Assembly (NCBI GenBank): GCA_005878985.1
Contig: VBMA01000126.1
Location: 1-41,067, forward strand
DNA from: Methanobacteriota archaeon
Lineage (GTDB): Archaea > Thermoplasmatota > Thermoplasmata > RBG-16-68-12
Length of the DNA stretch: 41,067 nucleotides
Direction of reading: 5' to 3'
In this document: in pieces, positions 25,380 through 33,464 of the stretch
Numbering within the stretch: position 1 is the stretch's first letter
Layout: each line of letters starts with the position of its first letter
The notes under the pieces: model-generated
What the model saw: the letters and a program-made list of their open reading frames with translations, nothing else
Databases searched by the model: none
Told to the model about the DNA's origin: nothing
Translations under genes and position numbers: made by a program

Positions 25380-26606
25380 TCAGAAAATCCGGCTTCGGGG
25401 CGCGATATTCCCGCGGGCGTGGGAGCCCGGACCGAGGAACGATTCCTCCCCGATGATCGTGCCCGCGTCGATCGACGCGTTGATGCCGACCTTCACGTCG
25501 TCCCCCATGATCACGCCGAGCTTCCGGAGTCCCGTGTCGACTTCGGATCCCCTCCACACGACGCGGATCGGCGCCTCGTCGAGCCGGAGGTTCGCGACCT
25601 TCGTCCCCGCGCCGAGATTGCAGCGCTCTCCGAGGATGCTATCGCCGACGTAGTTCTGATGGGGGACGTGGGTGCCCGCCATCAGGATGGAATTCTTCAC
25701 TTCGCACGCGTTTCCCACTTTCGCCTTCGCGCCGATGGACGTCGACGGCCGGATGTAGCAGTTCGGGCCGATCTCCGCGCCCGGGCCAATGACGGTGGGG
25801 CCCTCGATGTACGCGCCCCGTCGGACCCGCGCGCCCGCCTCGACGAGGACCTCGCCGACCAAGGTCGCGCCTCCGTCGACGTCGGCATGGTTCGCCCCCT
25901 TCAGCGGGGCGAGGAGCGCCGCATTCGCGCGCAGGAGGTCCCACGGCCGACCGACATCGATCCATTCGCCCGGGAGGCGGAATCCGTAGACGTCCCGGGT
26001 CTCCATCAGCGCACGAATCGTGTCGGTGATCTCGTACTCGCCGCGAGGGGACTTCGGGGTCTTGTCGATCAGAGGGAAGATGTCCTCGTCGAACGCGTAG
26101 ATGCCCGCGTTGATCAGGTTCGACTTCGGCCGACGCGGTTTCTCCTCGAGGTCGGTCACCTTTCCGTCGTTCACCTCGACCACGCCGAACGCCCCGGGAT
26201 TGGGGACCTCCGCCAGCGCAATCACAGGAGCGCGGACCTTCCGGTGGTAGGCGATCATCGCGGCGAGGGCCTCCCCCGAAACCACCACGTCGCCGTTCAC
26301 GCTCAAGAACGGGCCGTCCGCGTGAGACCGCATGCATCCGATCGCATGGGCGGTCCCGAGCCGCTCCGTCTGCTCCTCGTACGCAATCGAGAGGCCCAAG
26401 GCCTCGCCGTCTCCGAGGCTCTCGCGGATCCGGTGGCCTTGCCAGCCGATGAGGACGGCCACCTGCGTGATGCCCGCGGAGCGGAGCGCCTCCAACGTGT
26501 GCCGGAGAAACGGCTTTCCGGCCACCGGGAGAAGGGGCTTCGGAAGATTGGCCGTGAGGGGACGCATCCGGGTGCCCTCTCCGGCCGCGAGGACCACGGC
26601 CTTCAT
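25380..26606 (-). CDS. GlmU-like sugar-1-phosphate nucleotidylyltransferase with acyltransferase-type domain
   Basis: This encodes 408 residues from ATG 26606, which overlaps the mutase stop (ATGA); the upstream extension is rejected. The N-terminal nucleotidylyltransferase has AAGEGTRMRPLTANLPKPLL (about 7-26), NGDVVV and GEWIDVGRPWDLL. The C-terminal left-handed beta-helix of hexapeptide repeats (about 240-400) includes GAEIGPNCYIRPSTSIG, NAGIYAFDED upstream, and NLGAGTKVANLR, as in archaeal GlmU/Sulfolobus ST0452-type enzymes. Probable function is making UDP-GlcNAc or another NDP-sugar from sugar-1-phosphate, perhaps with an acetylation step. Confidence 0.93.
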   Translation of the reverse strand: MKAVVLAAGEGTRMRPLTANLPKPLLPVAGKPFLRHTLEALRSAGITQVAVLIGWQGHRIRESLGDGEALGLSIAYEEQTERLGTAHAIGCMRSHADGPFLSVNGDVVVSGEALAAMIAYHRKVRAPVIALAEVPNPGAFGVVEVNDGKVTDLEEKPRRPKSNLINAGIYAFDEDIFPLIDKTPKSPRGEYEITDTIRALMETRDVYGFRLPGEWIDVGRPWDLLRANAALLAPLKGANHADVDGGATLVGEVLVEAGARVRRGAYIEGPTVIGPGAEIGPNCYIRPSTSIGAKAKVGNACEVKNSILMAGTHVPHQNYVGDSILGERCNLGAGTKVANLRLDEAPIRVVWRGSEVDTGLRKLGVIMGDDVKVGINASIDAGTIIGEESFLGPGSHARGNIAPRSRIF

Positions 26607-27883
26607 TCGGTGGCGCCTTTCGCGCTCGATAGGACCGTGGAATATATCTCGTTTGCTCTGGCCGCGTCCCGGGACTCGGCGGTCAGTCGAATCTTCGGCT
26701 CGGTCCCCGAGAAACGCTGGAGCCGCCATCCATCGACGGTGCTCACTTCGCCACCGAGCGCACGCAAGACGACGTCGAGACGGGATTCGATCCGTTCGCG
26801 TTTCGATGGATCGTACGAGACCGATCCGCGAAGCACCGGATAGCGAGGGACGTCTCGCACCATCGCGTCGAGCGGACGGTGGGCGACCATCGCGACGAGC
26901 CGCGCTGCGGCGTACACGCCATCGGGGCACAGGGTCGCCTTCGGGAAAATCCACGTCCCGGAGGGTTCGCCTCCGAAATCGGCCCCGCGACGCTTGAGCT
27001 CCGCGGCCACGTAGACGTCGCCGACCCGTGTGCGCCAGATCTTCGCTTTCGGGAGGAGATCGTCGAGGACCATCGACGCATCCACGGGCACGACGAGACC
27101 GCGTCGGACTTCCTCGCGGGCGAAGAGCGCCAGGAGCGCGTCCCCGCCGACGAATCGACCCTCGCGGTCAACGGCCACCATGCGATCCCCGTCGCCGTCA
27201 TGGGCGATACCGAGGTCTGCGTGGACCGCACGAACGGTCGACGAGAGGACGGCGAGATTCTCTTCGAGCGGCTCGGGATCACGACCCGGGAAGTGTCCGT
27301 CCGCCTGCGCGTTGATGGCGATCACATCGCATCCCATCTGCCGCAGGAGGAACGGCGTGATCGTGGCTGTCGCACCGCACGCGCAGTCGACGACGACACG
27401 AAGCTTTGCCGTCCCCACATCCTTCAGGATTGACTCGACGTGCTGCTCGACCAAGTCGGGACGAGACATCACCGAACCGAAGTGGTCCCAGGAGGGCGTC
27501 GGGAAATGGCCTCGATCGAGCGCCGCCTCAATCTCGCGCTGCTGGTCCTCATCGAAGGCCATCCCGTCTGGATTCCACAACTTGATTCCGTTGTACGGAG
27601 CGGGGTTGTGGGATGCCGTGACGACCGCCCCGCACGCGAATGCACGGGCTCCTCGGGCCAAGGTCGGCGTCGAGACGAGACCCGCTTCGACCGCGGACGC
27701 GCCCGAGGAGAGGAGTCCCGCGGTGAGCGCCTCGACGAGCATCGGCCCGGTGACGCGCGGATCGTGTCCGACAATCGTGCCTCCGTACGCTTCTCCGAGA
27801 ATCATCCCGACATGGAGCGCGAGGTCGGGGGTCACGTCGACGTTGCCCAGTCCCCGGATCCCGGATGAACCGAACCGCGGCAC
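26603..27883 (-). CDS. Phosphoglucosamine/phosphomannomutase (GlmM-like)
   Basis: This encodes 426 residues from GTG 27883 (TTG at 27886 also possible); the upstream frame continues but contains no other start near the promoter. The N-terminus PRFGSSGIRG, phosphoserine loop TASHNP with S91, metal loop DGDGDR, sugar loop GEPSGTW and phosphate loop FSGTEPKIRL are all present. Members move phosphate between C6 and C1 of glucosamine, mannose or glucose. The coupled downstream GlmU-like gene favours phosphoglucosamine. TTATATAG lies upstream and is shared with the divergent gene. Confidence 0.94.
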   Translation of the reverse strand: MPRFGSSGIRGLGNVDVTPDLALHVGMILGEAYGGTIVGHDPRVTGPMLVEALTAGLLSSGASAVEAGLVSTPTLARGARAFACGAVVTASHNPAPYNGIKLWNPDGMAFDEDQQREIEAALDRGHFPTPSWDHFGSVMSRPDLVEQHVESILKDVGTAKLRVVVDCACGATATITPFLLRQMGCDVIAINAQADGHFPGRDPEPLEENLAVLSSTVRAVHADLGIAHDGDGDRMVAVDREGRFVGGDALLALFAREEVRRGLVVPVDASMVLDDLLPKAKIWRTRVGDVYVAAELKRRGADFGGEPSGTWIFPKATLCPDGVYAAARLVAMVAHRPLDAMVRDVPRYPVLRGSVSYDPSKRERIESRLDVVLRALGGEVSTVDGWRLQRFSGTEPKIRLTAESRDAARANEIYSTVLSSAKGATE

Positions 27884-27950
27884 CAATCGACATACGACGG
27901 GTGCGTTAGAAAGTCTTCTGGCGCGACCGACCGCCTCCCTGAAACAACCA

Positions 27951-27958
27951 TTATATAG
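27951..27958. promoter_or_regulatory. TATA box between divergent genes
   Basis: TTATATAG (CTATATAA on the other strand) is the only TATA-like element between the mutase gene and the 74-residue gene at 28010. A single element, read both ways, would give a 46-base leader on one side and about 29 bases on the other, the latter containing GAGGAGGG. Confidence 0.5.
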
Positions 27959-28009
27959 CGACGCCCGGATGCAAACGCGCGCGAGTCGGACCCGTCGAGG
28001 AGGGATCGG

Positions 28010-28234
28010 ATGGTCATGGAACCCGTGAGCATCGAGGAGGCCATCGAGAAGGCAAAGAAGAAGGGATTGAGGCCCGGCCGAGTCAAAGGGACCGATGGCA
28101 TTCAATTCACGAAAGGTCGGAATAACCGGATCGAAGTCATCACGTGGGATGACTTCCGGTCTACGCTCGCGGATCGACAGCTCGAAGTCTTCGACTCGAA
28201 TGGCTTCATGAAAATCATGAAACGGCACCGGTGA
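28010..28234 (+). CDS. Small basic protein of unknown function
   Basis: This encodes 74 residues from ATG 28010, preceded by GAGGAGGG; a second ATG lies two codons later. The sequence is highly charged: a helix with EEAIEKAKKKGLRPGRVK, a strand region (GIQFTKGRNNRIEVITWDDF) and a basic C-terminal helix. It looks like a small soluble protein, perhaps nucleic-acid binding, but I recognise no family. It is convergent with the zinc-ribbon gene. Confidence 0.7.
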   Translation: MVMEPVSIEEAIEKAKKKGLRPGRVKGTDGIQFTKGRNNRIEVITWDDFRSTLADRQLEVFDSNGFMKIMKRHR

Positions 28235-28259
28235 GACATCGATCGCCACCGCAGTCCGC

Positions 28260-28751
28260 TCAGTCTCGGGTTCGTCCGCAGTAGGGGCACACTTTCCAGT
28301 CCGGGAGAAGCGCAGCACCACAGCCCGTGCATTTCGCCGGCATCGCGGATGTCGGTCTGTCCGTCGCGGCTCCGGACGGCACGGAGAGGAATTGCCAGAA
28401 GGCGACGATCAAGGTCTGAGCGTCCGTCTCGTATTCCGAATAGGACACCGCACCACCCAGCACCGCGACCGGAAGGAGGAACACCGCGGCGACGGCACCG
28501 GCGATGAGGCCTTCATCCGTAATCTGCGCTCTGAACGTCAGGTCGACGTTCAATCCGCCCGAGACGTCGTCCAAGATCAAGTCGAATTCGCGGCGCAATC
28601 CGATCCGCGCGTAATGGGAGGACCCGTGGAACCGGTATGGTCCCGTCTTCGCGAGATGGAATCCTTGGCGCCCCCACCAGTCCCAAGCCTTCCCCCACGC
28701 GTCATCGCGGCGCAACCCCGGGAAGAGTCGCGCTTCACGTCTTTCGAGCAC
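28260..28751 (-). CDS. Membrane-linked zinc-ribbon protein
   Basis: This encodes about 163 residues from GTG 28751 (start uncertain; GAGGAG is very close upstream). A polar N-terminal domain (1-80, containing FHLAKTGPYRFHGSSHYAR and REFDLILDD) is followed by a hydrophobic helix (about 82-102, LIAGAVAAVFLLPVAVLGGA) and a C-terminal zinc ribbon with CTGCG and CPYCGRTRD. The gene lies just before tRNA-Leu on the opposite strand. Function unknown. Confidence 0.65.
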   Translation of the reverse strand: MLERREARLFPGLRRDDAWGKAWDWWGRQGFHLAKTGPYRFHGSSHYARIGLRREFDLILDDVSGGLNVDLTFRAQITDEGLIAGAVAAVFLLPVAVLGGAVSYSEYETDAQTLIVAFWQFLSVPSGAATDRPTSAMPAKCTGCGAALLPDWKVCPYCGRTRD

Positions 28752-28847
28752 GTCTCCTCAGGATAGGCGGAGACCGCTTAGAACCTGCTCCCGGCGTCCC
28801 ACCGCAAGATTATTACGAGCCCGCGAAATCGCCTCCGGCTACGCCGT

Positions 28848-28932
28848 GCGTGGGTGGCCCAGCTTGGTCAAAGGCGCAGGGCTCAGAATCCTGTCCCGTA
28901 GGGGTTCGCAGGTTCAAATCCTGCCCCACGCA
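28848..28932 (+). tRNA. tRNA-Leu (anticodon CAG)
   Basis: This is an 85-base class II tRNA. Acceptor stem GCGTGGG/CCCACGC with discriminator A; the D arm starts GCC; anticodon stem CAGGG/TCCTG encloses CTCAGAA (anticodon CAG, reading CUG). A long variable arm of about 14 bases and the T arm GCAGG-TTCAAAT-CCTGC follow. There is no encoded CCA and no intron. A TATA-like GATTATTACG lies about 35-40 bases upstream. Confidence 0.96.
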
Positions 28933-29397
28933 TCAAGTCAAGTCTCACGGCGGTTGCTATGAGGGGCCGCGCTGGTCGCTGGTCCGTGGCCTCCGTTGGG
29001 CGTTGGCCGGCCCCCTCGATTCCATGAACGGAGCGAGTCGTCGAATTCCCCTGATCCCGGAAGGACAGAAATGGACATTCGAGTGGAACCGGGCGGGTGC
29101 CACCGAGGGTCCATAATGGCTTCCGACGGACCGCTTTGTACCGCCGCCTTATGAACTGCATCTTCGTCGAGCTTGGACCAGAGCCCGACGTCGGTCGTGC
29201 CCTTGGATAGCTTCCGACTATACTTTTCTATTCTTTCACATTTGATATACAAAGCGCGAACTGTGCGCGAAAGCTTTTCATATTTCCAGACGCCTTTTAG
29301 GAATGCCCAAGTGAACCGGGATTCTCAGGTCTTCGGCGACCTCGAATCCCGTGCGTCGGCGGTCGCGCCGACCTTGTTTTCACTTGGAGGTGATCCG
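28933..29397. other. Intergenic region, 465 bases, AT-richer, unexplained
   Basis: This is the longest gap in the window. It contains a T-rich tract (TTTTCTATTCTTTC near 29226) that could end tRNA transcription, followed by TATA-like TTTGATATAC and TTTTAGG elements that may serve the aminomutase gene. Open frames exist on both strands, for example a 104-codon minus frame from 29252 to 28938, but their base use is unlike neighbouring genes and I see no known family. No second copy of the tRNA 3' end was found, so an integration scar is not shown. Confidence 0.45.
29386..29395 (+). promoter_or_regulatory. Strong Shine-Dalgarno that fixes a TTG start
   Basis: GGAGGTGATC is the full complement of the 16S rRNA 3' end, an unusually perfect ribosome-binding site for this window. 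It stands just before TTG 29398 and is the main reason for preferring that start over a much longer open frame. Confidence 0.7.
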
Positions 29398-30852
29398 TTG
29401 CCGTCCCAGAAGTTCAGCCGGAAGTATCTGACGCGACACAAGAAGAGCGGGCAGCTCTGGCGGCGCGCCGTTCGGATCACGCCTGGCGGCGTCGAGAGCA
29501 ATGTCCGGTACTTCAAGCCGCATCCGTTCCTCGCCGACTACGGCGACGGCGGCTACATCTACGACGTCGACGGCAACAAGATCCTCGATCTCATGATGGG
29601 CTTCGGCGCCCTGCTCCTCGGCCACAACAACCGGGACATCGCCCTCGAAGTGATCAAGCAGCTCGAGTCCGGATCGATGCTCGGGGTGACGAGCGAGCTC
29701 TACATCGACTACATCCAAGCAGTGCGGAAGGCCGTGCCGTCGATGAAGAAAGTGCGGCTGTGCAACAGCGGCACCGAGGCGACGATGCATGCGCTTCGAA
29801 CCGCGCGGGCGTACACGGGCCGCGACAAGATCGCGAAAGCCGAAGGGGCGTACCACGGAGCCCACGACTACGTGTTGCAGAGCCTCGACATGGACAGCCG
29901 CACCGCGAGTCGCATGAACGGCTACCGCGCCATCCCGTACGGCCGTGGGATCCCGAAGGCCGTCTCCGACCTGGTCGTGATCTTCCCGTACAACGACATC
30001 GAGGCCACCGCGGCGATCCTCGAAGAGAACGAGGACGAGGTCGGCGCGCTGATCATCGAGCCCGTGCTCTGCGGCCCCGGGGTCATTGCGCCCAAGGCCA
30101 ATTACCTCAAGCGCCTGCGACAGCTCACGCGGAAGAAGGGCATCGTCCTGATCTTCGACGAGGTCCTTACCGGCTTCCGCCTCGCCTACGGAGGCGCACA
30201 GGAGTACTACGACATCCGCCCGGACATGACGACGTTCGGCAAGATCGCCGGCGGCGGGTTCCAGCTCGCAGGCTTCGGGGGCGAGGCCCAGATCATGAAC
30301 GTCCTCGAACCGGGCCGCGGCTGGAAGTACGCCACGTTCCACGCGGGGACGTACAACGGCCATCCGATCAGCGTCGCCGCGGGCCTCAAGGGGCTCGAGA
30401 TCCTCGGAGAGCATCCGGAATACTACAATCACATCAACGGCCTCGGTCGGCAGCTCTACAGTGGGCTTCAGGATCTCGCGGACGACCGCCGCATCCCGGC
30501 CTGGGTCGAGTACGTCGGGTCCATCGGGAACGTCTACTTCACGACGAAAGACGAGATCCGAAACTTCCGGGACACGCTGAGTGCGAACACGCGGCGATGG
30601 TGGAACTGGTTCATCCACTGCCTCGGGAACAACGTCCTCTTCGGCATCCCAAATACGGGCGAGCGCGCGTTCATCTGCACGGAGCACACGGAGGAGGACA
30701 TCGAATGGGCCCTTGAGGTCGCCGACAACGCGTTCGCGGCGATCGGGAAGGAAGCCGGGCGGCACAAGGAAAAGGCGCCGACGGTCCAACTCCAGGCCGT
30801 CGGGGAGCAGGCGGCCGTCTACGGCGAGACCCCGACGCCACCGAGCGTGTAG
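29398..30852 (+). CDS. GSA-aminomutase-family PLP enzyme (HemL-like)
   Basis: This encodes 484 residues from TTG 29398. It is fold-type I class III aminotransferase-like. Landmarks are RITPGGVESNVRYF, CNSGTEATMHALRTAR, YHGAHDY, the cofactor aspartate D254 (FDEVLTGFR) and the Schiff-base lysine K282 in TTFGKIAGGGF. These match glutamate-1-semialdehyde 2,1-aminomutase, which makes 5-aminolevulinate, but it is about 50 residues longer than usual HemL and lies away from haem genes. Related family members act on other amino acids or in secondary metabolism. Function as HemL is possible but not proved. Confidence 0.88.
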   Translation: MPSQKFSRKYLTRHKKSGQLWRRAVRITPGGVESNVRYFKPHPFLADYGDGGYIYDVDGNKILDLMMGFGALLLGHNNRDIALEVIKQLESGSMLGVTSELYIDYIQAVRKAVPSMKKVRLCNSGTEATMHALRTARAYTGRDKIAKAEGAYHGAHDYVLQSLDMDSRTASRMNGYRAIPYGRGIPKAVSDLVVIFPYNDIEATAAILEENEDEVGALIIEPVLCGPGVIAPKANYLKRLRQLTRKKGIVLIFDEVLTGFRLAYGGAQEYYDIRPDMTTFGKIAGGGFQLAGFGGEAQIMNVLEPGRGWKYATFHAGTYNGHPISVAAGLKGLEILGEHPEYYNHINGLGRQLYSGLQDLADDRRIPAWVEYVGSIGNVYFTTKDEIRNFRDTLSANTRRWWNWFIHCLGNNVLFGIPNTGERAFICTEHTEEDIEWALEVADNAFAAIGKEAGRHKEKAPTVQLQAVGEQAAVYGETPTPPSV

Positions 30853-30887
30853 AGAGCGTCCCGAACCCGCCTGAGAACGGATTCGGA

Positions 30888-32102
30888 TCAGTTGAGGGCC
30901 CGGGTGCCCTCCGCGTACTCGACGATCTGGATGCCTCGGCCTCGAGCCGAGAGCTCCTTAAAGTATGGCAACGGATCGAACGCGACCTCGGGCGGAATGA
31001 CGCCCTTCCGCTTGACCAAGCCGTTCACCATCCATTGGGCAGCAATCGAGGGTGGGACGCCCGTGTCGACGACACCCCCGCCGATGTTCCATTTCTTATG
31101 GGGCCAGGTGATCGCTTCGTAGCGCATCGTCATCGGATTCCCATCTTTCTTGCCCACGAGGACACAACGCTGGATGTCGACGTCGAGTTCGGGCTCCCTC
31201 GGCTTCGGCAGTCCATCAATCACGCTTGAGGTGACATCGTACGGGCGGACCTTCGTCCCCTCGACGACGATTTCCTCGCGGCTCGCGAGGCCCAAACGGA
31301 CGAGGGTCGCGACCGTCTCGCGGAATGGGGGCGGGAAGGCGACGATGAAGTCCATCTCCCGAACTCCCTTCGCAATCGTCTTCGGCATCGTCGCGAGTTC
31401 GGAATGGATCGTGTAGTATCCTTCGACGACCCCGACCGGGGGCATGAACTCGGACCGTTCAAGGCCCGACAGGGCAGGCACGAACCGGATCTTCCCCTTC
31501 CGAAGGATCGGCGCATCGAGGGAGAACTCGTCGAAGATTGTACGGATTGCGTAGGGTGGAACAAATTTTCCAGGCTCTCCGCCGGCCACCACGGCGCCGC
31601 TGCTCCGAAGTTGCACCTTGGACACTGTGTCGAGCTTGCTCGCGCCGTACATGCCCATGACGTTCATCGTGCCGGGCGTCGAGCCGATTCCGAGGACGCA
31701 CGTGACGCCGGCGTCCCTCGCGCGCGCATCCAGTTTCAGCTGCCGAAGCGTCTGGTGATACAGACCTCCGAGATCGCAATAGTGAATCCCCGCCGCGATC
31801 GCCGCTTCCGTGATCGGGACGTTGAGATCGTACCAGGTGCTATTGACCACACAATCCCAGTGCTTGAGCTCCCGCACGAGGTCGGCCGAATCGCGGGCGT
31901 CGACCGAGACCGCGGTCGCACGGTCATCCCGTTGCGAAGCCGCGAAAGCCTTCGCCTTCGAGGCGTTCCGTCCGGCGATGCCGACCCGCTCGACCCCGGG
32001 ACTCGAGAGCAGATCCGGGACCGTCGACTGGGCCATCGCGCCGTATCCGCCCAGGATGAGGACCTTCACCGCGCGCCGGGCCGCCGGAAGTCGGGTCCTC
32101 AT
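30888..32102 (-). CDS. Saccharopine-dehydrogenase-like reductase
   Basis: This encodes 404 residues from ATG 32102, which overlaps the stop of the transporter gene (ATGA); a GTG at 32066 just before the Rossmann strand is the alternative. The nucleotide-binding start KVLILGGYGAMAQST is followed by RNASKAKAFA and the CDLGG and GIGSTPGTMNVMG turns typical of LYS9/saccharopine dehydrogenase-like proteins. The rest of the sequence is family-like without identifying a substrate. Coupling to an MFS transporter suggests the product may be exported. It could make an opine-type amino acid conjugate; inference. Confidence 0.87.
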   Translation of the reverse strand: MRTRLPAARRAVKVLILGGYGAMAQSTVPDLLSSPGVERVGIAGRNASKAKAFAASQRDDRATAVSVDARDSADLVRELKHWDCVVNSTWYDLNVPITEAAIAAGIHYCDLGGLYHQTLRQLKLDARARDAGVTCVLGIGSTPGTMNVMGMYGASKLDTVSKVQLRSSGAVVAGGEPGKFVPPYAIRTIFDEFSLDAPILRKGKIRFVPALSGLERSEFMPPVGVVEGYYTIHSELATMPKTIAKGVREMDFIVAFPPPFRETVATLVRLGLASREEIVVEGTKVRPYDVTSSVIDGLPKPREPELDVDIQRCVLVGKKDGNPMTMRYEAITWPHKKWNIGGGVVDTGVPPSIAAQWMVNGLVKRKGVIPPEVAFDPLPYFKELSARGRGIQIVEYAEGTRALN

Positions 32103-33400
32103 TTACGGTTTTCGCTGAGCGCTCCGATCTCCGACAGGCGCGTGGCCGCAAGAATCGCGCAGCCGCCGAGGATGAGGGCCACGCTCGTGCCGAACGCCAT
32201 CGCGTATCCGAGGTATTGCGCGGCGAATCCCCCGAGGAGGGGCCCGAGGATCGACCCGAAACCCTGGACCGCGTTGTAGGTCCCGAACGCCTCCGCTCGG
32301 CCATTCTCGGGCGCGAGTCGTGACACGAGCATCGAGCCCGCGACGTTGATCAGGGCCCAGCAGAGTCCCACGCCAGCGTGAAGCGCGATGGCCGCGCCGA
32401 GACGCGCACCGTACGGCAGTGCCGCGATCCCGACGAGCAGGAACGACGGGAACAGCATCGATCGGCCCACGGCCGCATACAACTGCGTCGACCGATCCCC
32501 GCGAGCCGAGACCCAACGGCCGACGCGCGGATACACGGCGATCGAGGTCGCCTGGCTCGCGATGTATACCGCGAAGATCTCGGGACTCCCGAGTCCGTAC
32601 GACTGCTTCAGGAAGATCGGGAAGAACCCGTAGAACGCGGTGAATCCGCCGAACAAGAGGAAGACGCAGACGAGATACATGCGCAGCGCGTGCGGAAGTC
32701 GCACCTTCCTTCGCCAGTCGAGCGGGTTGATGTAGTGAAGGATGCGGATCGGCAGATATCGACCGCGCTCGATGCGGGCATGGACGTCGGTGAGGTGCAC
32801 GTCCCGGCGATCCACGCGGACCGCCGGTTCCCGCGTCCAGACTTGGACGAGGAGACCGGACAGCAGCCCGAGCGCGGCGCCGATCACGAAGAGCGCGCGC
32901 ATCGACGACAGCTCCGCGCTGAGCAGTCCCGGTCCGATGGCGAGCCATGCGACCCCCATGCCCAATCCCGCGACCCACCCGATCGCTCCGATCCGACTCA
33001 CGAGGGCGAGCCGCGCGGGCCATTCCGTCCGCTTCGATGTCTCCATGAGGAGGACCGTCCCGGCGGGGCCGCTCGCGGCGCCCAAGAAACCCGCGAGGAG
33101 ATTCGCGAGGTAGAACTGGGACATGGTCCCGCAGAGGGCCATCGCAAAGAGGGCGAGCCCGCTCCCGAGGAAACCGATCAGGAGGAAGATCTTGCGGCGC
33201 GCGGTGCGATCGGAGAGCGATCCCCATAGGATGAAGGCGGGGACCGACGCGAGGCTCGTGGCGGCCGCGATGATCCCGACCGTGAGGAGCGATCCTCCGA
33301 GTGCGTACGCGAACAGCGGAATCAAGGTCGACGTCGCGCCGCCGGCGACGCCTTGCGGGAGGTACGAGTAGAACCAATGAGACCCGTCCGTCCGGTCCAT
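32099..33400 (-). CDS. Major facilitator superfamily transporter
   Basis: This encodes 433 residues with about twelve hydrophobic helices in two halves. The A-motif-like loop GSLSDRTARRKIFL lies between helices 2 and 3, and a long basic central loop (about 205-235) separates the halves. It resembles drug- or metabolite-exporting MFS families; substrate not readable. Its stop overlaps the start of the saccharopine-dehydrogenase-like gene by four bases, indicating one transcript and linked roles. Confidence 0.92.
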   Translation of the reverse strand: MDRTDGSHWFYSYLPQGVAGGATSTLIPLFAYALGGSLLTVGIIAAATSLASVPAFILWGSLSDRTARRKIFLLIGFLGSGLALFAMALCGTMSQFYLANLLAGFLGAASGPAGTVLLMETSKRTEWPARLALVSRIGAIGWVAGLGMGVAWLAIGPGLLSAELSSMRALFVIGAALGLLSGLLVQVWTREPAVRVDRRDVHLTDVHARIERGRYLPIRILHYINPLDWRRKVRLPHALRMYLVCVFLLFGGFTAFYGFFPIFLKQSYGLGSPEIFAVYIASQATSIAVYPRVGRWVSARGDRSTQLYAAVGRSMLFPSFLLVGIAALPYGARLGAAIALHAGVGLCWALINVAGSMLVSRLAPENGRAEAFGTYNAVQGFGSILGPLLGGFAAQYLGYAMAFGTSVALILGGCAILAATRLSEIGALSENRK

Positions 33401-33464
33401 CCCATCCCTTCGGCTCAGGCGAGGCGGCGCACCCGCGGCGACGTATAAGGCCTTTCCTCCGCAA

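Noticed and set aside
29060-29080. CCGGAAGGACAGAA, resembling pieces of SRP or RNase P RNA
   Set aside because: Only short matches; the other conserved regions and the expected pairing are absent.
28938-29252. 104-codon minus-strand frame
   Set aside because: Third-position GC is much lower than local genes and no family is seen; kept only as part of the unexplained gap.
29173-29397. N-terminal extension of the aminomutase-family frame
   Set aside because: Composition differs and it ends at a perfect ribosome-binding site for TTG 29398; family alignment begins after that.
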